DNA of 64,000 nucleotides from Lepas anatifera. Taxonomy: Eukaryota; Arthropoda; Thecostraca; Lepadidae. The notes under the pieces were generated by a model. That model saw only the letters and a program-made list of their open reading frames with translations, ran no database searches and was not told the DNA's origin. The translations under genes and the position numbers were made by a program. This document shows positions 25,060 through 37,145 of this stretch, piece by piece (position 1 is the first letter of the stretch; the number at the start of each line of letters is the position of its first letter). Location of the stretch: assembly GCA_034440635.1 (NCBI GenBank), contig JAOTON010000043.1:620001-684000 (forward strand). The letters run 5' to 3'.

Positions 25060-25800
25060 AGAACCCCCTGCGGGCCTGGGCCCCTGAGTTTTCGGTGACT
25101 TCCCTGAGTTTATATCGAGTCCCCTCAGCTGATCTGGGACCGCTTTAGTTAACCAGGCTCTCACACTGAACTTGAAACCTATATGTCGCCGCTGAAGCCT
25201 ATTAAGCTTTTTGGGCCCTTTTATTGATATAGGGCCCCCTCAACCGGTCCTGGGCCCTCTGAGCTAAAAGCTGGAGCTCTGAGCTCTGAGCCCCAAGCTG
25301 GATTAGTGTCCCTTAAGCTGGTCAGGGTCCCCTGGGTTGGTATTGTTTTCGTTTAACTGATATAGATCCCTTCAGCTTGTTTGGGGCCCGTTGTGCGTAT
25401 CTGGGCACTAGTTCGTCGAGGCACCCAGCTAGTCTGGCCCTATTAGTTTTATGGGCCTTCTGAGCTTCTACAGGTTCCCCTCAGAATGTCTGGGCCCATG
25501 AGTTGAAAATTGGACCCCTGGGTTAGTTTTGGGTTCCTGAGCTTATTTAGAAACCGTTTAAATAGGTAGGCACTCCACGCTGGTCTTGAGAATCCTGTGT
25601 TGGCGCTGAGGTCAAATGAGCTCGTCGGGGCCCTTATCTGGGGCCCCCTTAACTGGCACGGACCCCTCAGCTGATTTTGGAGACCCAAAATCCTTCCTAC
25701 CGGATTCCACCCACGCCAGATTTCCTGACTCCCTGAGGGCCCCTGGGGGCCATTGGGGATTTTTCCCGCGATCAGCGCTAGGGCCCCTCCCCCGATTCAA
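25060..25800. repeat. Degenerate GGGCCC/CAGCTG-type minisatellite
   Basis: Irregularly spaced repeats of words like TGGGCCCCT, CCCCTCAGCTG and GGGTCCCCTGGG at roughly 25-40 bp intervals. The units are too diverged for a firm period. It looks like an older array of the same kind as the satellite that follows. Confidence 0.6.
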
Positions 25801-25914
25801 AGCTTACAACATGTCTCTGTGTATATACTCTAGCATCTGCCAGAGTTGAGCTAGAATCATTTTTAGGCACACTTCGCTTCCTCTCGTTACGGCGAATCAT
25901 CAAATAATGCATAA

Positions 25915-26600
25915 TATGACTATACTAGGTCAAAACATAAAAATGATCTGACCTAAGGCTTGGTCAAGGTCACCATTTAGCCTAGCATAGTCAGTATGCA
26001 TATGAATCAACTCACAATAGCAATAAAAAATGGTATCAAAATACGGGTTTTATCAATATTTCCTGCAAAGCAATTAACCCAAGTCTTAAAACCTGCTTAG
26101 GAAGCCCCACATGAACTCTCAGAGGTAACATGTCTAAACTTGCAACATGAACCGATAAAGAGGCCTAGGATACCATGATTTGGGGGAATCCGAGGGTATT
26201 CCAAGCGGCGTCTGCAGACATAGAGAAATTTTTCGGCAAATTTCCGTTTTACCCCATGCATTTTCAATGGAGAGGTCATGATTCGTACCTGTCCCTAGGC
26301 CATCGATGGGAAAAATCCCGCAATAAATGTATTAATACTTTTTGGGCCCATTATATGGTACAAGTTTGAATTCGATAGATTCACCCTTTTCTTACTTACG
26401 CCAACTTAAACATTTTTTGGGGTGAGGTCACTTGACCTGCACTGGTGACCTGACCTGAGATGACGCAACCTTAAATTTTGAGGGAAAGTTGCGGAATTGA
26501 TCAATGATAAGGTGTGACAAGTACTGTGTCGCTTCGCGCCGACGTTTTTTCGTGCCACTGGGAGACCTCAAAGGGGTGTTCAAGCACCCCCAACGGGCCG
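25915..26600 (-). repeat. Fragment of a copy-C-like AGGTCA repeat
   Basis: 26420-26545 in reverse complement matches copy C around 17220-17335: GTGACCTGACCTGAGATGA, ACCTTAAA, then GTACG/GTACTG and CGCCG blocks in the same order. TTAA-type ends were not found, so this is an internal fragment caught within the large hAT element. Confidence 0.6.
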
Positions 26601-26619
26601 GAACGGGGCTCAAATACTC

Positions 26620-26870
26620 TAGAACAGGGCTGAGGCCAAAAGGGAAGGCTCTAAACAATGTCTGCAATTTTTGGGGTCAAGGTCCTTCAAGGTCATTGAC
26701 CTATTACGGCACAACCCAACATATTATGCCTAATTTACGCTATAACTAGCGCTGTGCCCAAGCTTACCAATGACCTTTGATCAAGCCTTGATCATCAAGG
26801 CCAGTGACCTTTAAAATTGACCTTTAACCTTGATCTAAACACTGAATAACCTTTACTTTAATATAATAGC
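26620..26870. repeat. TGACCT-rich repeat fragment, pair of 14320-14690
   Basis: Shares AAGGGAAGG, TTCAAGGTCATTGACCTAT, ACATATT and a run of TGACCTTT-AATTGACCTTTAACCTTGA with 14320-14560. Eight or more half-sites. Confidence 0.6.
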
Positions 26871-26911
26871 ATACGTCATAATAGGAATCGTAACATTATG
26901 CAACGTCATTT

Positions 26912-29900
26912 AGGGGCTGTCCAGGAGTACCTGTGCTCATCAGGGACACCTATGCTCTCTGGGGGGGGCCTTTGCTTCGATGAGGCACCTGTGCCACCCA
27001 GGGGCGCCTTCGCTCCCCAATGGACGCAACCTAGCTATCCAGGGGCATCTTTGCTGTTCCGGGGGTGCCTTTGATACCCAGTACCCAAGGGGAGCTTTTT
27101 CTTATCCAGGTTCACCATGGTATTGAGGGGCGTATTTTTATTCAAGGTAACCTATACTACCCAGTGGCGCCTACCCTATGCAAGGGGCGCTTAGGCTATC
27201 CAGAGAGCGGCAATTTGCTATGCATAGGGCGCCCTTATGCTCTCCATGGGCACCTCATTCAGAGGGTGCCTCTGATATTCAGGGGCGCTTTTCCAATCAA
27301 CAGGGTACCTGTGCCATCTTGGGGCTATTCTTATCAAGGGACGCTGCTGTTATTCAGGAATACCTACACCACTGTCGAGGGTCGCCTTTGCTACCCAGAG
27401 GCGCCTTTACTTCTTAGGAAATTTGGCGCCCGTGCTTTAAGGAGTGCTTCGGCATCGATTGATTGCTCTATTATTGGGCTCAGGTGCACGTGAACCTTGA
27501 GCTCATGTAGCGCCCATATTGTTGCTAAGGAACGCTTATGCTATCAAAGGGCGCCTTTACTATCCAGGGCCGCTGTTTTATTCAAGTCAGTCTGTTCTAT
27601 CCACGGGCATCTGATATTTCGGGGGCGGTGCCTAAGTTATTCAGGAGGCGGTTTTTTTCTCCACAGGGGCGCACTATTGCTTTCCAGCGGCGCCGTTACT
27701 GCCCAGGGGTGTCTTTCTATCCAGGGGCGCATATGCTGTCTAGGTGTATTTTTCAATCACAGACATGATTGAAATACATGCCCCTACGTTATCCTGGGGT
27801 GCTTTTTGTCTCCGGTGAGGCGCTATTTTTCTCTTCCGGGCACCAGTTTATCCATGGGCACCTATGCTGTCCAGAGAACCTTTGTTATCTAGGGCTGCCT
27901 TCGCTGTTAAGGGCCACCTTTGCTACCCAAAGGGAACATTTTACTTTCCTGGAGTGCTTATTTCCATCTAAGGGGAACATATGCTATCTTGGAGCGCCTT
28001 TGCAAACATGGGGCGCACTTTTCTATCCAGGTGCGCCTTTGCACTTGAGGGGGCGCCTCTGCAATCCAGGAGGAGCCCAAAATAGATGGAGAATAAGAAT
28101 TCTGAAATAAGGCGCTCGAACACTGAAATAAAGTGCCTAGTTATCAGAAAGAGGCGCTCATCTGCTGAGCGGGGAGGACTGCTGGTTGGTGAGGGCAGCG
28201 TTCTCGGAAGTGGGGCGCACATACTGAAAAAGGCAGCCGGTTGCAGCGGTGGAGCACTAAGCCTTCAGTTATAGGTTAATGAAATGTGGTTAAAGGCAGT
28301 CCATGCTCAAATTGAGCGCTCGAGCCCTGTAAAAGAGCGCGCGACTGTCAGACAGGTGTGCCAAACCATAGACAGTAGGGCAGCTGAAGATGGAAAGGGA
28401 CACCTATGATATCCTGGGGGCGCCTGTACTCTCAGGTGAGGCGCTTGTTTTCTTTCTCAGGCGCCTAGTTTATCCATGGCCGCCTATGCTGTCCAGATCA
28501 TCTATTTCAAGAAGGGTTAACTTTGCTGTCCAGGGGCGCCTTTGCTATCCAAGGGCGCATAGGCTGTCCAAGGGCGCCGTCCTAACCAAAGGCCGCCTTT
28601 CACTTCCCTGAAGTGCCTATTTCTATGTAAGGAGTGCATATATTATCTAGGAGTGCCCTTGACATACAGAGACGCCTTTTTTCCAGCGGCGCCTTTGCTC
28701 TTGAGGGGCGCTGCTCCAATCCAGGGTAGCTGAAGATGGATAAGGGACATCTATGTTATACAGGGGGGAGCCTGTACTTTCCAATGGGGCGCTCATTTTC
28801 CTTCTCAGGCACTTAGTTTATCTAGGGAGCGCATAGGCTATCCAAAGGCGCCTTTGCTTTCGAAGGGGTGCCTTCCTAGGGGCGCCTTTGCTATCCAGGG
28901 GCGCCTTTGCTGTCCAAAGCACTTGTGTTATCCAGGGTTGTCTTTGCTGTCCAGTGGCGCCTTTGCTATCTAAAAGTGCATATGATATCCGTCGGCGCTT
29001 TATCCAGTGGGCGCCTGGACTATCAAATGGCACTTTTTCTATCCAAGGGCTGCATTTATTTTCCTGAAGTGCCTATTTCTATCTAAGGGGCTCCTATTCT
29101 GTCCAGGGCACCTATGTTTCCCAGATTTGCCTTTGCTGTCCAGGGACGCCTTTGCTATCCAAGGGCACCTTTCTTAACCAAGGGGCGCATTTTGCTTTCC
29201 TGGAGCGCCTATTCCTATCTAAGGGGCGCATGTGTTATCTAGGAGCGCCTTTGATACCAGGAGGCGGCTTTTTGTCCAGGGGCGCCTTTGCTCTTGGGGG
29301 CGCTGCTCCAATGCAGGGCAGCTGAAGGTGGATAAGGGACATCTATGTTATACAGAGGGCGCCTGTACTTCCCAGTGGGGCGCTCGTTTTCCTTCTCGGG
29401 CTCCTAGTTTATCCAGGGGGCGTCTAGGCGATCCAAAGGCGGCTTTTCTATCGAAGGGGTGCCTTCCTAGGAGCGCCTTTGCTACCCAGGGGCACCTTTG
29501 CTGTCCACGGCACTTATGTTATCCAGGGTTGTCTTTGCTGTCCAGGGGCGCCTTTGCTATCCAAGGGTGCATATGACATCCGTAGGGCGATTTTTTCAGT
29601 GGGCGCCTAGGCTATCAAAGGGCGCCTTTTTCTACCCAAGGTGAGTATTTTATTTTCTAAAGCGCCTATTTCTATCTAAGGGGCGCTTATGCTGTCCAGG
29701 GCACCTATGTTACCAAGACTTTGCCTTTGCAGCCCAGGGGCGCCTTTCCTAGCCAAGGGCGCATATGATATCCGTAGGGCGCTTCATCCAGGGGGCGCCT
29801 AGGCTATACAAAGGCGGTTTTTCTATCGAAGGGCTGCCGTCCTAGGGGCGCCTTTGCTGTCCACAGCACTTGTGTTATCCAGGGTTATCTTTGCTGCCCA

Positions 29901-32110
29901 TGGGCGCCTTTGCTATCCAAGGGTGCATATGACATCCTTAGGGCGCTTTTTCCAGTGGGCGCCTAGGCTATCAAAGGGCGCCTTTTCTACCCAAGGTGAG
30001 CATTTTATTTTCCTAAAGCGCCCATTTCTATCTAAGGGGCGCTTATGCTGCCCAGGGCACCTATGTTACCAAGATTTGCCTTTACTGCCCAGGGGCGCCT
30101 TTCCTAGCCAAGGGCGCATATAGTATCCGTAGGGCGCTTCATCCAGGGGGGCGCCTAGGCTATCTAAAGGCGGTTTTTCTATCGAAGGGGTGCCTTCCTA
30201 GGGGCACCTTTGCTACCCAGGGGCGCTTTTGCTGTCCACAGCACTTAGGGTTGTCTTTGCTGTCCAGGGGCGCCTTTGCTATCCAAGGGTGCATATGACA
30301 TCCGTAGGGCGCTTTTTCCAGTGGGCGCCTAGGCTATCAAAGGGCGCCTTTTTCTACCCAAGGTGAGTATTTTATTTTCTAAAGCGCCTATTTCTATCTA
30401 AGGGGCGCTTATGCTGTCCAGGGCACCTATGTTACCAAGACTTTGCCTTTGCAGCCCAGGGGCGCCTTTCCTAGCCAAGGGCGCATATGATATCCGTAGG
30501 GCGCTTCATCCAGGGGGCGCCTAGGCTATACAAAGGCGGTTTTTCTATCGAAGGGCTGCCGTCCTAGGGGCGCCTTTGCTGTCCACAGCACTTGTGTTAT
30601 CCAGGGTTATCTTTGCTGCCCAGGGGCGCCTTTGCTATCCAAGGGTGCATATGACATCCTTAGGGCGCTTTTTCCAGTGGGCGCCTAGGCTATCAAAGGG
30701 CGCCTTTTCTACCCAAGGTGAGCATTTTATTTTCCTAAAGCGCCCATTTCTATCTAAGGGGCGCTTATGCTGCCCAGGGCACCTATGTTACCAAGATTTG
30801 CCTTTACTGCCCAGGGGCGCCTTTCCTAGCCAAGGGCGCATATGATATCCGTAGGGCGCTTCATCCAGGGGGCGCCTAGGCTATCTAAAGGCGGTTTTTC
30901 TATCGAAGGGGTGCCTTCCTAGGGGCGCCTTTGCTACCCAGGGCGCCTTTGCTGTCCACGGCACTTATGTTATCCAGGGTTGTCTTTGCTGTCCAGGGGC
31001 GCCTTTGCTATCCAAGGGTGCATATGACATCCGTAGGGCGCTTTTTTCAGTGGGCGCCCAGGCTATCAAAGGGCGCCTTTTTCTACCCAAGGTTAGCATT
31101 TTATTTTCTAAAGCGCCTATTTCTATCTAAGGGGCGCTTATGCTGTCCAGGGCACCTATGTTACCAAGATTTGCCTTTGCAGCCCAGGGGCGCCTTTCCT
31201 AGCCAAGGGTGCATATGATATCCGTAGGGCGCTTCATCCAGGGGGCGCCTAGGCTATACAAAGGCGGTTTTTCTATCGAAGGGCTGCCGTCCTAGGGGCG
31301 CCTTTGCTGTCCACAGCACTTGTGTTATCCAGGGTTATCTTTGCTGCCCAGGGGCGCCTTTGCTATCCAAGGGTGCATATGACATCCTTAGCGCGCTTTT
31401 TCCAGTGGGCGCCTAGGCTATCAAAGGGCGCCTTTTTCTACCCAAGGTGAGCATTTTATTTTCCTAAAGCGCCTACTTCTATCTAAGGGGCGCTTATGCT
31501 GTCCGGGGTACCTATGTTACCAAGATTTACCTTTGCTGCCCAGGGGCGCTTTTCCTAGCCAAGGGCGCATATGATATCCGTAGTTCGCTTCATCCAGGGG
31601 GCGCCTAGACTATCCAAAGGCGGGTTTCTATCGAAGGGGTGCCTTCCTAGGGGCGCCTTTGCTACCCAGGGGCGCCTTTGCTGTCCAGGGGCGCTTTTGC
31701 TATCCAAGGGTGCATATGACAAATGACATCCGTAGGGCGCTTTTTCCAGTGGGCGCCTAGGCTATCAAAGGGCGCCTTTTTCTACCGAAGGTGAGCGTTT
31801 TATTTTCCTAAAGCGCCTATTTCTATCTAAAGGGCGCTTATGCTGTCCAGTTCACCTATGTTACCAAGATTTGCCTTTGCTGCCCAGGGCGCCTTTCCTA
31901 GCCAAGGGCGCATATGGTATCCGTAGGGCGCTTCATCCAGGGGGCGCCTAGGCTACCCAGGGGCGCTTCATCCAGGGGGGTGCCTAGGCTACCCAGGGGC
32001 GCTTCATCCAGGGGGCGCCTAGGCTACTCAGGGGTACATTAGTTCCCCATGGCGCAATCTTGCTATCTAGTGGCGCCTTTTCTTTGCCGGGGCGCTTTTG
32101 TTAGCTTTCT
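26912..32110. repeat. Hierarchical CCAGGGGCGCCTTTGCTAT satellite, about 5.2 kb
   Basis: Base unit of 19-21 bp approximating CCAGGGGCGCCTTTGCTAT. Outer parts (26912-29500) are irregular. From about 29500 the units form blocks of about 360 bp marked by GCATATGACATCC at 29571, 29927, 30293, 30649, 31022, 31377 and 31714. Spacings alternate 356, 366, 356, 373, 355 and 337. Blocks come in two kinds (CATCCGTAG and CATCCTTAG), so the true repeat is a dimer of 722-729 bp, nearly identical between copies. Open frames of 80-140 codons across the array recur only because the DNA repeats. It lies inside the large hAT element, whose right end also carries GGGGCGC words. Confidence 0.95.
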
Positions 32111-32383
32111 AAATTTCATCTTCAACATTTTGCTGGGGCGCAAAAGACCAGTAAAGGCGTCTAGTGTTTGGGGAGGGGCGCTTTGCCATGGTTTTAAGGA
32201 GTATGTGTTCATTCAAGTGGAATAAGTGGTATCTACCACCTTGGCGCACGTAATGGGTACAGGTGCGCCGCTCATATCGGTCGCCTTCGGCGCCCGATAT
32301 GAGCTGAGCTTTACTGGGGCGCTTCGGAGCTAAAGGGGCCCGGGCCCCCTGGGCCCCCCCTTGGATCCGTCACTGGTTCGGCC

Positions 32384-33413
32384 CACGACACTTAGTGCTC
32401 TGCTCCTGAAACGGGCAACCAAACAAGGGTAACGTTCAAATACATGCGCATACAAGAAATTATATCTCTCCCAGCCCACGAATGACTAGATACGATGCTG
32501 CGAATGTGAGTTGACCAGTTCAGCTTTCCCGCGTTAGGCTACGCCAGAGCTTCTGTCGATTGGCGCATGGGTCTGTCACACTCGACTGCACAGCATCGAT
32601 GGTCGCTAGCAAATAATTATCCTCTCTGGAAAACATCAACCTACTAGCAAATGACCGCAGCTTAAAGTGTCATTGGGCGTTGTCAGTAAGATCCCAGGCT
32701 AATGCTGATGTGACAGCAGCGAGGTGAAATTCGCCACTTACACCATCGCAGCGCCAGAGACACTGCTCGGAGCTTGGTTTCAACGAACTGAAGCGAGTGT
32801 GGTAATTCTGACCTTCAGAGCCGTCTCCGGGTATCCACTGGGGAGGAGACGCTGTGAAAACACATTTGGACTAACGCGGGAGACATTCGCCCGGCGCCAA
32901 CTATACTGTGGGAAAATAGGCTCAGACATGGCCTATTTCATAACATTACCGTGTCATCTTCCATGTAAGCGGCTGAGTCCGATGCTGCACTGGAGGGATA
33001 TGGGGTTATCTGCTTAGTTGCAGACTCGTCGAGTCGATGCGAAAGAGGGAGTCGGAAGAAAAATCCGGCTGCAAGTCAAAATTGCTTGGCCATAAAGTGA
33101 TTGGATCACTTTCAATCCTTGTGATAGTTCATCAATCCACTCATTTCCACAGAATTGTCGGGTCAGATTCAGAAAATTGGGATCTAGAGCCCAGACATTT
33201 TTATCTCGAATAAGGTGAAACTAAGTTCGTTTCTTTGGACTCTCCTAGTTAAATCAGGGAGTGCGAGTGTACCTGCTCTCACAATCAAACATAACCAGAG
33301 CAAGTCCTAGCCCGGAGTGTGAGATTGATAATCTGAGTACATACGTAACTTGCGCAAGAATAGCTAAACATTGAAAACGAGACCGATTCGTGTCTCGAGA
33401 CACAGTCCTGAGG
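32384..33413. other. No gene recognised
   Basis: Begins with the continuation of the interrupted tRNA-derived repeat. No exon or repeat family beyond that. Confidence 0.45.
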
Positions 33414-33421
33414 CACACATT

Positions 33422-33706
33422 CAGTGGCGGATCTAGCCGGTAGGTTTGGGGAAGCCAAAGTAAAAAAGGTCTTGGTGAAAGACGAGGCCACAAGATGCTT
33501 GTTTTGGCTATCCAAGACCCCATGTTTACACTGAAGTTGACTGGTTCTGTTTGAAGTTGAGAATTGAATCACAAAACCTTACTTATAAACTAAAAAGGAG
33601 TCGAGGCAAAAGGAAGTCAACAGATTTGGAGGGGAAACATCGTTTTACCCCGAGCTTTTCTGTTTGGTGAAAAATTCCAGCTTGCCTGCCCCCTGAATCG
33701 CCACTG
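33422..33706. mobile_element. hAT MITE, 285 bp, same family as 24194-24721
   Basis: CAGTGGCGGATCTAGCCGGT at the left and AATCGCCACTG at the right, flanked by CACACATT and CATACATT (8 bp, one mismatch). Shares TTGAAGTTGAGA, TTATAAACTAA and TTTTACCCCGAGCTTTT with the nested MITE but is shorter. Confidence 0.85.
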
Positions 33707-33714
33707 CATACATT

Positions 33715-36117
33715 TTCTTTCGAATAAATGCTAGACTTTTCGAATAAATGCTAGACTAGACTCGCCCGTTTCTTTCTGTTGCTCATTCAGTTCGAATGAA
33801 AGCGGAACGTGTATGGAATCGGGATTTAAACCGTGTGCTGGGACGGGGCTTTACGGAGCCAGCATTAGAATGCCAACAGAAATATAACTGTTTCATATCG
33901 TCCAGGCCATCTTTTTAACCATGTACGAAATTGGAACGATGTGACGAAGAAGTGTGCTAGGAATGCTGTTAAGGACAACTGACGTGTGTATCTGTAAGTC
34001 CTGACTTCAATTTCAATTTTCTGATGCTGGTACTACCTATTAAGTGCGTAATTTAGGATTCTGATCAAGTTTACTATTGAGACCTGTATGACGATGACCA
34101 ATGAGTGGCCCTTACCTAGCGGAACGTGTCAGATGGAGTGTTAAGAAACAGCCCGCGGCGGCGGAGCTACGCCCCCATTTCGGGGAACAGCCTGCAAACT
34201 TGGATGCCCACCCTTGCACTTAAGACAGGGGCATGTGTTTGCGAAAATGTTTGGGGGGGAAATTTGAAACGATGTCAATAACCACCATGATAAAAGGCAG
34301 TGGAATAGTATTAAGTGTTTAAGCATTCTCCCAGGCCTGCTGAAGAGCACAAAATCAGCTGGAAATTTTTTAACTGAAAAACACAAATATTTAAGGGATA
34401 TTTCAACACTATTTCAACGTTTCATTGGGCTTGCCCGGGCATCCCCAAAGCACCCACAGATATATAAATTCACGCTCCGTGGGTTAGGGTTTACAACACA
34501 AACGGCGTAAATCATCGTCTTAAATTTTTTGAAGCTCTTTTTCTTCTTTTTTACTTCTAAGTGAAACATTAAATTCATCCCAAAGAATAGTATAAAACAA
34601 TGTTCAGAACCAGAGATATTTGCACAGATGGCAGCAAGACTTATCAAATCAGATGGAAGATGACATATAAGATGGCACCCAAACCGGAAAGCTAAGTGTT
34701 TAACGGACATTTTTACAGCTGGTTGATGCATCAAATTGGGAGGGGGAGGAGAAACGAGGCCCACTAGCTTGCGAGATTCGAGGGGACGATTGCCTCCCCC
34801 CAGTTTCTACGTCATTGGAAACAAACGTCTGTTTCAAGGAGTCAAACACTTAAACTTTCCAACAACAGTATATCTGAAAACCTACAGTACCTACTAACTT
34901 GTCAAATGCGCACCAAAAATAAATTACACAATGCTCTGGCGCGGTCTACCGAATTAGATTGAGAACTAGCTACAGCTGTAGCGAGGAGGCAGAGCTGAGT
35001 TGAAAACTTTCAGCAGTGACAGTGGCTGCTGAATGATGAGCATCACGTCAACAAAGTCTCTGAAAGCCCTCAGGGGCGCTGACAGTTTGTCAGGCGTTGA
35101 AATACAAACCTTAGCTTTGGTCTTCATCGCTAGTGCTTCAAATAGGTGGGGTGTTCCAGGACAAATCGACCAGGCGCCACCTGGATTGTACATAGCATAG
35201 TCTCAGATTTCGTTCCAACTTCGTACATAGGGTTATCAGAGGCGTAGAATTCAGATTTGAAAATATTTCTTTCCTCAAAATAAAGGTTTCGGAGTTAGAG
35301 CTTGCTGAAGTCTTGGAAATTTGTGTTTTTGGCAAAACATAGTGGCATACAATCATTATTTTCTGTGTAGTCCTTCGTTATGGATGCTTATTTAAAACGT
35401 GATTGGGGAGGGGCAAGACATGGTTTTGCCATGATATTTTTTTGGGCCGGGGACAAATGCGTTTTTCCCTCTCTCTGGACCCGCCACTGATCCTGTCTCT
35501 TTTTAGGTGCTGGATTTTTACATTGTTTCAAATTTGGGCACACCAATGGGTCTCGGAAATCCACAGCGCTGACTCCCACGCAAAAACATGCAAGTCTTAC
35601 CGGGAAACCGTTGTCCACTATCTGAGCGCACTATTTTTTACATATCATATCTTAACTGGCACATATTCAAGTTTGTACGATACTAGCTGATGGTGGGATG
35701 CCTCCAGGGCCGGCGAAGGCTGAGCGAGAGATCTCTAACAAGTTTAAACCGATTACCAGTGGAGGTGGGACAGATTGGTTTCAGCGATAACCAGGAGTGC
35801 CAGCGGCAGACTTCAGCATCAATGGCGCTTGCCACAAACAGAGGCACAGATATTGCCGTCTCTCAGCGTTTCGTCCACCCTTGAACCCAGCCATCCGAGG
35901 GCTCCGAGACAGGCCGGTACAGCTCGACCAGCCGCGCGACACATTTATCCCCGCAGACGGAGCGGGGAATGCCCCGACGTTAATCTAGATGGACGGTTTT
36001 GCCCAGCTTTCCACAAAGAACTCAAATGACATCTGAATTTGACAGCAGTCGTTGGTATAAACCTGAGAACGAAATATTATATTTACCGAGTAAAATGTGG
36101 TTTCTCTGGACCATCTA
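33715..36117. other. No gene recognised; possible transposon ends
   Basis: A duplicated 23-bp phrase (TTTCGAATAAATGCTAGACT) occurs at 33719-33758. 34150-34185 contains GGCGGAGCTACGCCCCC and 35470-35488 contains CTGGACCCGCCACTG. Both resemble single DNA-transposon ends with no partner found. Short CG-rich frames at 35770-36000 are not recognisable. Confidence 0.4.
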
Positions 36118-37145
36118 TTAACCCGCGCCCCACCGGTGGTCGGCGCCACCTTCGCCCCACCGGGGGGCCATCGATAGCCCCCTCTAACTCCGAAAATATG
36201 GGCGTTAGCGCAAATCTGCAAAGTGCAACAGAAAGCTCGCGTGAATTCAGTAAGAAATTACTTCGCATGTTTTAGTGCTTAGGTCAATGGTTTGACCTCC
36301 AGAGGTCAAATTAGGTCAAGATCGGCTATTTTCACTCAAATATGCAATGATTAAGCAGACTGGTCATAACTCTTATGTCATTAGAGCTATTGAGGCCTGG
36401 TAAAGTTCATTTGATAGGAAATTGCCACTACTTTTTCCGCTAAGTGAAACGTAAGGACCTCCCGCCAGTGGTTTGACCTCCAGAGGTCACCTCGTGACCT
36501 AATATGACCTGAGGTCACGAAAGGTCACAAAGTGACCTTGCCGTATATCAAATGAAAGCCAGTGACAAGACAATCACGATGGTGTTTGTTTCACCGCTCT
36601 AGCTTAATGAGGTCAAAAGTTATCGTCAAAATACTGTTTTTGACCTCTGCTGACCTTGGATGACCTTGGAAAAGTCAAAGGGTAAATATGACCCCTGGGA
36701 TCCGTGAAAGGGTGTCCAAAAACGCTGTTCTGAGCAGTCTGAGTATTTGCAATCATTTTTGTGGCTTTTATATCATGAAACAGGTTTTCCCCATGCTTTT
36801 CCAATGGGAGAGGTCGCCTCGTGACCTGACCTCAGGACACGAAATCGAAAATCCCGGATATATACCTTGTAGACCCTGGAGGGGTCATGAAGTGTAGGAA
36901 GTTTCAAATCGATCGACTTTGAAATGTAGCTCTTACAGAGCTCTAAAGTTGAAGTAAGGTGACCTTGGTTGACCTCGTCTGGTGACCTGACCTTGGGTGA
37001 CCCGGGGTAAAAAATTTCAGGGATGATGGGAAAATGATGCAGTGAGAGGTAGAGCCCTCAACCGCGGTGCTGCGCCTCGTCGTTTTTCTGCTATCCCGCA
37101 AAAACCTTAGGGGGCCATCGATGGCCCCGGTGGGGCGAGGGTTAA
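36118..37145. mobile_element. TTAA-flanked AGGTCA-rich transposon (copy D)
   Basis: TTAA at 36118-36121 and 37142-37145. The ends are CCCGCGCCCCACCGG and the inverse CCGGTGGGGCGAGGG. A GGGGGCCATCGAT motif lies just inside both ends. I counted 21 AGGTCA/TGACCT half-sites in 1028 bp. No transposase. It is the most intact partner of copy B. Confidence 0.82.

Larger units (their letters stand above)
24104..32375. mobile_element. Large hAT-type element (8.3 kb) enclosing a satellite array
   Basis: Left end CAGTGACGGATCTAGG, right end the inverse CCTTGGATCCGTCACTG. Exact 8-bp target duplications GTTCGGCC lie at 24096-24103 and 32376-32383. 8-bp duplications and this TIR are hAT hallmarks. Just inside the left end are three tandem copies of a GGGCGCCGAACCTGA-like unit. 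The interior holds a nested hAT MITE (24194-24721), a degenerate GGGCCC-rich repeat, AGGTCA-type fragments and a 5.2-kb satellite, but no transposase. The alternative is that the two ends belong to different elements and match by chance; eight exact bases in register make that unlikely. Confidence 0.75.

Noticed and set aside
29854..30845. Two nearly identical 89-residue proteins in tandem
   Set aside because: They lie in copies of the 722-bp satellite dimer; the identity is at DNA level and frames start and stop arbitrarily in the array.
35470..35490. hAT element ending at CTGGACCCGCCACTG
   Set aside because: No matching opposite end or duplication of ATCCTGTC was found upstream, so the boundaries cannot be drawn.
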